DNA from: JAZNGX01 sp045576675
GTDB taxonomy: Bacteria; Bacillota; Clostridia; Monoglobales; Firm-18
NCBI GenBank assembly: GCA_045576675.1
Contig: JAZNGX010000169.1
Span: 1 to 31,372, forward strand
Length of the DNA: 31,372 nt
Reading direction: 5' to 3'
Positions 25,382 to 31,372 of this stretch are shown one piece after another (position 1 is the first letter of the stretch; each line of letters begins with the position of its first letter). The notes below the pieces were generated by a model. That model worked only from the letters and a program-made list of their open reading frames with translations, was not told the DNA's origin and searched no databases. The position numbers and the translations under genes are program-made.

Positions 25382-26674
25382 ATGAAAATAAGAGTATGGA
25401 ATGAAATATCTCAGGAAGAAAAAAACTTCGTGTTAAAACGTGCTGAAACTGATATCAGCGAGTATATTGGTGTTGCTACTGAGGTTTCTGATGATGTTCG
25501 TAAAAATGGTGACGATGCAGTTATTAAGTATACTGAAAAATTTGACAGAGTTAAACTGGCAAAGAGCTGTATTAAAGTAACTCCTGAAGAGATTGAAAAG
25601 GGTTATAATAATTTAACCGCAGAAGTTCGTGACGCTATTACATACGCTGCAAAGAATATAAGAAACTTCCACGAAAAACAGATGCCTGAGGAAATGTGGT
25701 TTACCGAGGTAGATAAGGGTCTTTTGGTTGGTGAAAAGACCACACCTATAGTTGATACTTGTCTTTATGTACCACGCGGAAAGGGAAGCTTTCCATCAGT
25801 ACTTTTGATGCTGGGTATACCTGCTGTTGTTGCAGGTGTTGAAAAAATCATTGTAACTACACCGCCTAATGAAAAAGGTGAGGTTGATGATGCAATACTT
25901 GCTGCAGCAAAAATAATTGGTATTACTGAAATTTACAAGGTTGGTGGAATTCAGGCTGTTGCGGCAGTAGCTTTTGGTACTGAAACAATACCAAAGTGCC
26001 ACAAAATAATTGGTCCCGGTAACGCTTATGTTACTGCAGCAAAACGTGTTTTAGGTAATTATATTGACACAGGCTTGCCTGCAGGCCCATCAGAAGCAAT
26101 TATTCTTTGTGACGAGCATGCAGACCCACATAAGGTTGCACTAGACTGGATGATTGAAGCAGAGCATGGCCCTGATTCAGCGTCTTTACTTGTAACACAC
26201 AGCAGAGAGCTTGTTGAAAAAGCAGTAAAAATTGTAGAAGAACAGTTAACAAAGATTTCAGATAAACGCCGTGAATTTGTTACAACCAACTTTAATAATT
26301 ACGGTGGTGTGATAATAACAAATTCGCTGGAAGAATCAATTGCTTTCGTTAACGAATATGCTCCTGAGCATATGGAGGTTATGACAGAAAAGCCTTTTGA
26401 AACACTTCCAAAAATCAAAAACGCAGGCGAGATTCTTTTAGGAGATTATACTCCCGTTACATTGTGCAATTTCTTATTAGGTCCTAATGCGATATTGCCT
26501 ACTGGTGGTTTTGCAAAAACATATTCAAGTGTTTCAGTTATGGACTTTTTAAAACGTTCATCAGTTGGATATGCTTCAAAAGCCGGTTTTGAAATGGTAA
26601 GAAATAATGCATATATTATGGCTAAAACTGAGGGCTTTGATACTCACGGTCTTGCAGTAAAGGAGAGAAAGTAA
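25382..26674 (+). CDS. HisD-family dehydrogenase with altered zinc site
   Basis: A 430-residue member of the histidinol dehydrogenase family, which oxidises an alcohol to an acid in two NAD-dependent steps. The fold and many motifs are kept: VPRGKGSFPS, KVGGIQAVAAVAFGTETIP, IIGPGNAYV, PAGPSEA, EAEHGPDS and YAPEHME (Glu329, His330). Against enterobacterial HisD the zinc ligand Gln259 is Glu259, the ligand Asp360 is Asn363 (LCNFLLGPN), and substrate His367 is Ala370 (GPNAILPTGG); the other ligands His262 and His422 remain. This GPNA-type paralogue is unlikely to use histidinol. HpsN of sulfonate metabolism is a known HisD relative with another substrate. It overlaps hisB-like by one base. Confidence 0.85.
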   Translation: MKIRVWNEISQEEKNFVLKRAETDISEYIGVATEVSDDVRKNGDDAVIKYTEKFDRVKLAKSCIKVTPEEIEKGYNNLTAEVRDAITYAAKNIRNFHEKQMPEEMWFTEVDKGLLVGEKTTPIVDTCLYVPRGKGSFPSVLLMLGIPAVVAGVEKIIVTTPPNEKGEVDDAILAAAKIIGITEIYKVGGIQAVAAVAFGTETIPKCHKIIGPGNAYVTAAKRVLGNYIDTGLPAGPSEAIILCDEHADPHKVALDWMIEAEHGPDSASLLVTHSRELVEKAVKIVEEQLTKISDKRREFVTTNFNNYGGVIITNSLEESIAFVNEYAPEHMEVMTEKPFETLPKIKNAGEILLGDYTPVTLCNFLLGPNAILPTGGFAKTYSSVSVMDFLKRSSVGYASKAGFEMVRNNAYIMAKTEGFDTHGLAVKERK

Positions 26675-27282
26675 TGATAGAGGTTAAAAGAAAAACTACC
26701 GAATCAGATATTTCAGTAACAATTGATGTTTCTCCTGTAAAAAATGATTACAGAAGTAAAATTAATACACCAATTCCGTTTTTGAATCATATGATTGAAC
26801 ATATAGTATGGAGAAGTGGTGTTAATATTACAATCAACTGTTCTCTTGATAAATTTGAGCTTGACCATTTGGTGTGCGAAGATGTTGGTATGACGTTGGG
26901 CAAGGCTGTAGCTCATTATGTGAAAAACTGTTCCGTTAAAGGCTACGGAGACGGCATTGGTATTATCGACGAGGCACGTGCAGTATCCGCTATAAGCTTT
27001 GAAAGCCGCTCATTGCTTGTGTTTGATGGTAAAGAGCTATTACCTGACCAGACTGAGCATATGTTAAGTGAAGATTTAATCACTTTTTTAGACGGATTTG
27101 TTCAAGGTGCAAATTGCACTTTACATATTGATCTTCAAAAGGGTGAAAATGGTCATCACATATGGGAATCAATATACAGAGCTGTCGGTATCTCCCTTGG
27201 TCGTGCTATAGAAGGTCACACAGGTGTAAACAGTACTGCAGGAGTAGCAGGAGTGATAACATATGAGTACAATGAAGTATAA
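26674..27282 (+). CDS. HisB-family dehydratase with altered metal and phosphate sites
   Basis: A 202-residue homologue of imidazoleglycerol-phosphate dehydratase, a manganese enzyme built from two HHxxE repeats. The second repeat is intact (GHHIWE, His161/His162/Glu165), as are His39 (FLNHMI) and IDEA. The first repeat reads DHLVCED: its second His is Leu66. The His of the usual HFF segment is Thr137 (EDLITFLDGF). Two phosphate contacts also differ: the Arg of GIxRYG is Gly90, and the Lys of SxKG is Ala189. Substrate or metal number must therefore differ from the histidine enzyme. It starts on the hisD-like stop and overlaps the HAD gene by 20 bases. Confidence 0.82.
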   Translation: MIEVKRKTTESDISVTIDVSPVKNDYRSKINTPIPFLNHMIEHIVWRSGVNITINCSLDKFELDHLVCEDVGMTLGKAVAHYVKNCSVKGYGDGIGIIDEARAVSAISFESRSLLVFDGKELLPDQTEHMLSEDLITFLDGFVQGANCTLHIDLQKGENGHHIWESIYRAVGISLGRAIEGHTGVNSTAGVAGVITYEYNEV

Positions 27283-28261
27283 ACTATCACCGTTGCTTGA
27301 AAAATATGATACAATAGTTTTTGATCTTGACGGCGTAATTACAAGCGAACAGCGTTATTGGGATGCTGCTGCTATGACACTTTATCAGCTATTTACAGAA
27401 GAGTTTGATGTAAATTATGCCAACAGAAACGTTTCTATCACAAGAACAGTTATGCTTTATCGCGACCAGCTAATTTCTCTTTGCAAAGAGCTTGGTGTTA
27501 ATTCGAACTGGGATTTAACATATGTAATTTACGCTTTTTCACAGATACTGGATACTCTTGATACTGCAAGTATATACTTTGCAATAAAAGAACTAAATTT
27601 ACCTGCATTGGAGCTGTATGACTATATAGAAAAAAATTCTTTTGTCGGTGGCAGAAACAGCGATGCATATAAGTATATAATAAAGGTTTATCAGGAATGG
27701 TATCACGGTGAAAACAATTATCATAAGTATTATAACGATGATGTTACTGCTCCGGGAAAAATAAGCCTTTGCGACTTAGAAGAGCCCCTGTTGGACAGAG
27801 CTAAAACAATAGAAATGATTAAGCTATTAAGTAATACTAAAACTCTTGGTGTAGCTACCGGTCGTATTAAGTTTGAGGCTGAAAGACCTCTTGAGAACTG
27901 GGATGTTTTGCAATATTTTTCGCCAAAACATATTGCTACTTATGATGACGTTATTGCTGCCGAGAAAGAAACAGGAATTAAACCAATAACTAAGCCGCAT
28001 CCATTTATGTTTTTGCGTGGTGGTCTCGGAAGCGATGTGTCATACACTGACATTCTAAATGGTAATTACGATAAGAATAAGCTAAAATCTGTTCTTGCAA
28101 TTGGGGATGCCGGTGCCGACATGTTTTCAGCTCAAAATGCAGGAATTGATTTTGCTGCAGTTTTAACCGGTATTAATGGTAAAAAAGCGCAACAATTTTT
28201 CGAGCAAAACAATGCAACATATATTTTTAATAATGTATTTGATTTGATAGAGGAGGAGTAA
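27263..28261 (+). CDS. HAD-family phosphatase coupled to hisB-like
   Basis: A 332-residue haloacid dehalogenase-type hydrolase. Motif I is FDLDGV (nucleophile Asp21, acid/base Asp23), motif II is GVATGR (Thr199), the lysine is Lys244 in ITKPHPF, and motif IV is IGDAGADM (Asp282, Asp286). A large cap insertion, about residues 35-185, is rich in Tyr and aromatic residues and should define the substrate. Closely related enzymes dephosphorylate small phosphorylated metabolites. ATG lies inside hisB-like after AGGAG with a 9-base spacing. Position after HisD- and HisB-like enzymes suggests it removes the phosphate from the HisB-like product, the place a histidinol-phosphatase would take. That is inference. 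Confidence 0.82.
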   Translation: MSTMKYKLSPLLEKYDTIVFDLDGVITSEQRYWDAAAMTLYQLFTEEFDVNYANRNVSITRTVMLYRDQLISLCKELGVNSNWDLTYVIYAFSQILDTLDTASIYFAIKELNLPALELYDYIEKNSFVGGRNSDAYKYIIKVYQEWYHGENNYHKYYNDDVTAPGKISLCDLEEPLLDRAKTIEMIKLLSNTKTLGVATGRIKFEAERPLENWDVLQYFSPKHIATYDDVIAAEKETGIKPITKPHPFMFLRGGLGSDVSYTDILNGNYDKNKLKSVLAIGDAGADMFSAQNAGIDFAAVLTGINGKKAQQFFEQNNATYIFNNVFDLIEEE

Positions 28262-28262
28262 A

Positions 28263-28769
28263 ATGAACATAATAATTAATACTCCGCTCACAAAAGAAAA
28301 GCTTTTATCATTAAAAACCGGTGACAGTGTTCTTATAAACGGTACGATTTACACTGCAAGAGATGCCGCGCATAAAAGAATGATTGAAAGCGGTGAATAT
28401 CCTATTGATATAACCAATCAAATTATTTATTTTGCCGGCCCTACACCCGCAAAAGAGGGACAGGCAATAGGTTCCTGCGGTCCAACAACAAGCTGTCGTA
28501 TGGACTCATATTCACCAAAGCTCATTAAAGATGGTCTTACCGGAATGATAGGCAAGGGTGAAAGAAATTCTGAGGTTGTTGATGCAATTAAGACACATAA
28601 AGCAGTATATTTTGGTGCTATTGGCGGATGTGGTGCACTAATTGCTAAATGTGTTAAATCGTCAAAGGTTGTTGCATATGATGACCTTGGAACTGAAGCA
28701 ATAAGACAATTGACCGTTGAAAACTTTCCTGCGGTTGTTGTTATAGATTCAAATGGAAATAAAATATAA
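28263..28769 (+). CDS. class I fumarase/tartrate dehydratase beta subunit, without its alpha partner
   Basis: A 168-residue protein equal to the C-terminal domain of iron-sulfur hydro-lyases (fumarase A/B, TtdB). TARDAAHKRM (31-40), IIYFAGPTP, CGPTTSCRMD (72-81) and FGAIGGCGALIAK are the family motifs that bind substrate carboxylates. The alpha subunit, which carries the [4Fe-4S] cluster, is normally adjacent but is absent from this window. Either alpha is encoded elsewhere or this subunit has another partner. It starts 1 base after the HAD stop (GAGGAGG as ribosome site) and overlaps the frame leading into the DUF1858 gene. Confidence 0.9.
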   Translation: MNIIINTPLTKEKLLSLKTGDSVLINGTIYTARDAAHKRMIESGEYPIDITNQIIYFAGPTPAKEGQAIGSCGPTTSCRMDSYSPKLIKDGLTGMIGKGERNSEVVDAIKTHKAVYFGAIGGCGALIAKCVKSSKVVAYDDLGTEAIRQLTVENFPAVVVIDSNGNKI

Positions 28770-28783
28770 TGGAGGATGTAGTT

Positions 28784-28987
28784 ATGAAACAAGTTACAAA
28801 AGACACTATTATCATTGATGCTTTGCATCTTGATGCAGGTATTGCACCATTCTTTTTAGAAATTGGTATGCATTGCTTAGGCTGTCCGTCAGCAAGCGGT
28901 GAGTCAATAGAGCAGGCTTGCCTTGTTCATGGTGCAGATGCTGATGAATTAGTAGAAAAAATCAACGATTATTTAAAAGATAAATAA
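28784..28987 (+). CDS. DUF1858 small redox-type protein
   Basis: A 67-residue soluble protein of the DUF1858 family, related to the N-terminus of ScdA-type di-iron proteins and to proteins found with hybrid-cluster proteins. The diagnostic segment is FFLEIGMHCLGCPSASGES, with a CxxC. It probably handles a metal or redox disulfide. I start at ATG 28784, 8 bases after GGAGG (28771-28775), rather than at ATG 28769, which overlaps that site. Its place after an Fe-S hydro-lyase subunit suggests a role near Fe-S or thiol chemistry (inference). Confidence 0.85.
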   Translation: MKQVTKDTIIIDALHLDAGIAPFFLEIGMHCLGCPSASGESIEQACLVHGADADELVEKINDYLKDK

Positions 28988-29025
28988 TCAACTTAGACCA
29001 TAATCTTATTAAGGAGGAACAAATA

Positions 29026-29325
29026 ATGGCTAAAAAAGAAGCTGCAGATAAAAAGTATTTAACATATAAGGATAAACCTCTGTTAAGACGCGGTAATTTA
29101 ATTTATTACGGTAATCATGAAGATGATTACATTGTTACATTAAATATTAATGAAACAACAACTTTAATTGACCTTGATATTGCAACAAACGTTACAGTAG
29201 CTTTGCAAACTAACGATATACCCGGTAAGGAACGTGTTATAAAAAAAGCTGAACGTGACGGCTTGTATGCAGCATTGGATCTTGGTGAATTCTGGCTTAC
29301 TGAAATATTAAGCGAGGAACAATAA
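29026..29325 (+). CDS. small conserved-looking protein of unknown function
   Basis: A 99-residue protein I do not recognise. A lysine-rich start (MAKKEAADKKY) leads into a beta-rich core (LLRRGNLIYYGNHEDDYIV to TNVTVALQ) and a short helical end (AALDLGEFWLTEILSEEQ). No signal peptide or membrane helix. A strong AAGGAGGAAC lies before the ATG, and a strong terminator follows within 5 bases, so it is a real, probably well-translated last gene of the operon. Confidence 0.75.
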   Translation: MAKKEAADKKYLTYKDKPLLRRGNLIYYGNHEDDYIVTLNINETTTLIDLDIATNVTVALQTNDIPGKERVIKKAERDGLYAALDLGEFWLTEILSEEQ

Positions 29326-29329
29326 TTAA

Positions 29330-29360
29330 AAAAGCGGTCATATATTTGACCGCTTTTTGT
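29330..29360 (+). terminator. terminator of the dapF-like to DUF1858 operon
   Basis: An 11-bp stem, AAAAGCGGTCA (29330-29340) with TGACCGCTTTT (29347-29357), a 6-base loop and a T run form a strong intrinsic terminator just after the 99-residue gene. Confidence 0.92.
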
Positions 29361-29434
29361 ATATAAACAACCTACCTTATAGGTAAAATTGAAGCTATTA
29401 TATATTATGAAAATAAAACAAATTGGTGATTTGT

Positions 29435-30178
29435 ATGAATTTTCTATCTAAACCCTTTACTCCAGGCAACAAAGTAAAAAAAATAATCATATCGTGCGAT
29501 TGCCCAAGTGATATTATAACCAATCTGGAAAAAAATAATATTGAGATCGTAAAAACACTTAAAAATCCAAACTTATGTGATGGCTTAAGCGGACATGCGG
29601 ATTTGCAAATAAATGTAATTAAAGATTTTATAATTACAGCTGATTTTACGTATGAGTATTATAAAATGCTTTTACCTGAATTTAATGTAATTAAAGGTCA
29701 AAGTGATGTAATTTCAAAGTATCCGAATGACATTGCCTACAACGCAAGCGTTATCAACAAACACCTTGTACATAACACAAAATTTACTGATAAAGTTTTA
29801 CTGGATTTATATCTTAAAAATGGCTATAAAACACTTAATGTACGGCAGGGATATACCAAATGTACAACATGTATAATATCAGAAAATGCTGTAATTACAG
29901 AAGATCATGGCATAGCAAAAAAGCTTATGGAAATAGGTGTGGATGTACTTTTGGTCTCTCAGGGTGACGTGACTTTAAATGGCTTTAATAACGGATTTTT
30001 AGGCGGAGCGAGTGGACTTATAGATAAAAACAAGCTAGCAATATGTGGAAATATTCAAAAGCATAATGATTGTAAAAGTATATTAAAGTTTGCAAATAAA
30101 CATGATGTCGAAATTATATCTTTAAGTGATGATAATATTGTTGATATTGGTTCAATAATTCCTGTTCTTGAGGAATAA
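29435..30178 (+). CDS. unknown protein, GME/pentein-fold-like (DUF6873 type)
   Basis: A 247-residue soluble protein. From memory it fits the family named DUF6873, described as a guanidino-modifying-enzyme (pentein) fold; I could not check this. The sequence shows repeated beta-turn units of the pentein kind: LCDGLSGHADLQINVI (His and Asp), RQGYTKCTTCIISENAVIT with a CTTC pair, and GVDVLLVSQGDVTLNGFNNGFLGGASGLI. If it is a pentein, one of the Cys and the GHAD pair could be catalytic, but substrate is unknown. I start at ATG 29435 after GGTGA rather than TTG 29423. It lies alone after a terminator, with a weak RBS, and precedes the CBM9-like gene by 17 bases. Confidence 0.65.
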   Translation: MNFLSKPFTPGNKVKKIIISCDCPSDIITNLEKNNIEIVKTLKNPNLCDGLSGHADLQINVIKDFIITADFTYEYYKMLLPEFNVIKGQSDVISKYPNDIAYNASVINKHLVHNTKFTDKVLLDLYLKNGYKTLNVRQGYTKCTTCIISENAVITEDHGIAKKLMEIGVDVLLVSQGDVTLNGFNNGFLGGASGLIDKNKLAICGNIQKHNDCKSILKFANKHDVEIISLSDDNIVDIGSIIPVLEE

Positions 30179-30195
30179 TTTTTAAGGAGGAAATT

Positions 30196-30795
30196 ATGTA
30201 CATAATAAAAAAAATTGATAATGGTATTGAATTAATCGATGACAAAGCTTGGGAATTAGCTCAGGTTGCCCCGATAACTTATCAAAATTGGAAGCAATTT
30301 GAATATGTTCCAAACACTTTTGCAAGATTATTATATAATGATTATGGTATCTATGTTCAGCTTACTACAGATGAAAAACCTTTGCTAGCCAGATTCACAA
30401 ATCAGAACGATATGGTTTGTACGGACAGTTGTATGGAGTTTTTTGTAAGGCCTAACACTAATGACAAACGTTATTTAAATTTTGAATTCAATCCGTTTGG
30501 TACAATGTATTTTGCTATAAGGACAACAAGGTTTGACCCTGAATATCCTGCCGAAGACAAAAATTATTTCAATGTTCAAAGTAAAGTAGATGCCGACAAG
30601 TGGACATTGCAGTTTGTAATACCATTTGAATTTATTGATCGTGTTTTTGGCTCTCATACAAAGACAATGTATGGAAATTTGTATAAATGCGGTGAAGAGA
30701 CAGTTAAAGAACATTATGCATCATATTATCCTGTTGACCCCTTAAGAATCGATTTCCAATTAAGCGAATACTTTGGTGAGTTTGTTTTGGAATAA
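30196..30795 (+). CDS. CBM9-like carbohydrate-binding protein, apparently cytosolic
   Basis: A 199-residue beta-sandwich protein of the family-9-like carbohydrate-binding group. TDSCMEFFVRPNTNDKRYLNFEFNP splits around residues 75-100, and WTLQFVIPFEFIDRVFG and the final RIDFQLSEYFGEFVLE match this fold; Trp, Tyr and Phe are plentiful as expected of sugar platforms. There is no signal peptide or membrane segment, so it likely acts inside the cell or is the small stand-alone family seen in gut Firmicutes. AAGGAGG precedes ATG. A decayed GH2 glycosidase end follows 20 bases later, which suggests a former carbohydrate locus. Confidence 0.8.
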   Translation: MYIIKKIDNGIELIDDKAWELAQVAPITYQNWKQFEYVPNTFARLLYNDYGIYVQLTTDEKPLLARFTNQNDMVCTDSCMEFFVRPNTNDKRYLNFEFNPFGTMYFAIRTTRFDPEYPAEDKNYFNVQSKVDADKWTLQFVIPFEFIDRVFGSHTKTMYGNLYKCGEETVKEHYASYYPVDPLRIDFQLSEYFGEFVLE

Positions 30796-30814
30796 CGTTA
30801 AAACCATATATTAA

Positions 30815-31042
30815 AATGTACCAAAGTCAGAAGAAGAGTTCATAGAGCGTTATAAAGACTTAACCGATATGATAATCGACAACGAAAGGGTGTTCGGATT
30901 CTGCTATACTCAACTATATGATGTAGAACAAGAAATGAATGGACTTTACACATATGACAGAAAACCCAAATTTAATATGGAAGTATTCAAATACATAAAT
31001 AAACGTACTTCAGCATATGAATTAAAAAAGAATGATCAGTAA
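30815..31042 (+). pseudogene. 3' remnant of a GH2 glycosidase gene
   Basis: An open frame of 75 codons without a suitable start encodes the end of a family 2 glycosidase TIM barrel: EEFIERYKDLTDMIIDNERV, then FGFCYTQLYDVEQEMNGLYT and YDRKPKFNMEVF. Full beta-galactosidase/glucuronidase proteins of this group run to several hundred residues or more, so only the last tenth or so remains. A stop (30812-30814) lies just upstream in frame, and nothing GH2-like precedes it. It has no ribosome site. A terminator hairpin at 31046 was probably that of the intact gene. The loss looks like a 5' deletion joining it to the CBM9-like gene. Confidence 0.85.
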
Positions 31043-31045
31043 CAC

Positions 31046-31087
31046 AATTAACCCTGTAATCATTTTTTGTTGCAGGGTTAATTTATA
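31046..31087 (+). terminator. terminator after the GH2 remnant
   Basis: An 11-bp stem, AATTAACCCTG (31046-31056) with CAGGGTTAATT (31073-31083), closes a 16-base loop and runs into TTAT. The T tract is poor, so efficiency is uncertain. Confidence 0.55.
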
Positions 31088-31161
31088 ACATTATTAGTTT
31101 ACATAATATTATTACGGTTTACTAAAACGCGATTGCTTTAATATAGTAGAGGAGTAAACTG

Positions 31162-31190
31162 TTGCATTTTTGATTTATTAGTGCTATAAT
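31162..31190 (+). promoter_or_regulatory. candidate promoter near the right edge
   Basis: TTGCAT (31162-31167), a 17-base spacer and a perfect TATAAT (31185-31190) face right. The region 31043-31372 contains no firm gene; this promoter, the hairpin before it and a possible gene start at 31271 are all I can see in it. Confidence 0.6.
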
Positions 31191-31270
31191 TAAGTGATGT
31201 TAATACAAATATATAAGCCCAATATAAAAATATAGTACAAAATTATAAAAATATTGTCTTTTGATTACAT

Positions 31271-31372
31271 ATGATGAATACCTTACAGATGTGTTTTAAA
31301 AGTGGAAGTAAAAAGGTGTTAAGCAAAAGTTTGCAGTGTTATTTGTTTATTTGGTACTTTTTCTGTATTGTG
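31271..31372 (+). CDS. possible gene start running off the window (partial)
   Basis: From ATG 31271 a frame of 34 codons stays open to the end. It reads a basic start (MMNTLQMCFKSGSKKVLSK) followed by a hydrophobic stretch (CYLFIWYFFCIV), like a signal or membrane anchor. It lies 80 bases after the 31162-31190 promoter, but no clear ribosome site precedes it; GTG 31316 after GGAAG is an alternative start. It could equally be chance. Confidence 0.3.
   Translation, partial: MMNTLQMCFKSGSKKVLSKSLQCYLFIWYFFCIV

Noticed and set aside
25382..27282. Annotation of hisD and hisB as part of an ordinary histidine operon
   Set aside because: No other histidine genes are present, and hallmark residues of both enzymes are changed, so I name them as family members only.
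30796..30869. GH2 remnant as a programmed frameshift extension of the CBM9-like gene
   Set aside because: The CBM9-like frame ends cleanly, an in-frame stop lies before the remnant, there is no slippery site, and most of the GH2 protein is missing.
31117..31159. Inverted repeat GTTTACT / AGTAAAC spaced by 29 bases
   Set aside because: Only 7 bases per arm in AT-rich sequence with a long spacer; not convincing as an attachment site, terminator or operator.
1..31372. CRISPR array, insertion sequence or prophage
   Set aside because: No regularly spaced repeats, transposase or integrase genes, or phage structural genes were seen on either strand.

Overview
This is an AT-rich stretch of a low-G+C Firmicutes chromosome. 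The gene set (split transketolase, EpsC-CysS-MrnC, YitT, YlbF between MiaB and MutS, a SepF/YggT/YlmH block) fits a Clostridia member, probably a gut Oscillospirales-like lineage. That placement is inferred from gene content only. Nearly all genes run on the + strand. I see no insertion sequence, phage gene or CRISPR array.

Layout. (1) 215-4234: an MFS transporter, a DUF1538 membrane protein with two internal repeats, a double PII-like signalling protein overlapping it, and a family I inorganic pyrophosphatase, ending at a terminator. (2) 4275-4455: a tRNA-Gly(GCC) on the - strand with its own terminator and a near-perfect promoter, back to back with the promoter of the next operon. (3) 4504-17084: twelve tightly packed genes: typA, miaB, a ylbF-family gene, mutS, mutL, miaA, hfq, a HlyD-like adaptor, yggS, sepF, yggT and ylmH. 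They join tRNA A37 modification, mismatch repair, RNA handling and cell division in one apparent transcription unit. (4) 17115-19435: a small Cys-containing membrane protein on the - strand, divergent from ligA, which ends in a long hairpin terminator. (5) 19456-29357: thirteen packed genes: a dapF-like gene, epsC, cysS, mrnC, a yitT-like gene, a two-subunit transketolase, hisD-like, hisB-like, a HAD phosphatase, a lone fumarase-type beta subunit, a DUF1858 protein and a small unknown protein, closed by a strong terminator. (6) 29435-31372: a GME/pentein-like unknown, a cytosolic CBM9-like protein, the decayed 3' end of a GH2 glycosidase gene, and a promoter-bearing intergenic stretch running off the window.

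The most interesting part is operon 5. Three genes that would be annotated as amino-acid biosynthesis enzymes have lost or exchanged hallmark residues. The DapF-like protein has Ser at both catalytic Cys positions. The HisB-like protein lacks two metal-binding His and two phosphate-binding residues. The HisD-like protein has a paired Gln-to-Glu and Asp-to-Asn exchange at the zinc site and Ala at a substrate His. The HisD-like and HisB-like genes are translationally linked to a HAD phosphatase, follow a transketolase and have no other his gene nearby. I infer a dehydratase/phosphatase/dehydrogenase pathway acting on a sugar- or polyol-phosphate other than the histidine intermediates. A second candidate is the DUF1538 transporter with its tandem PII-like partner.
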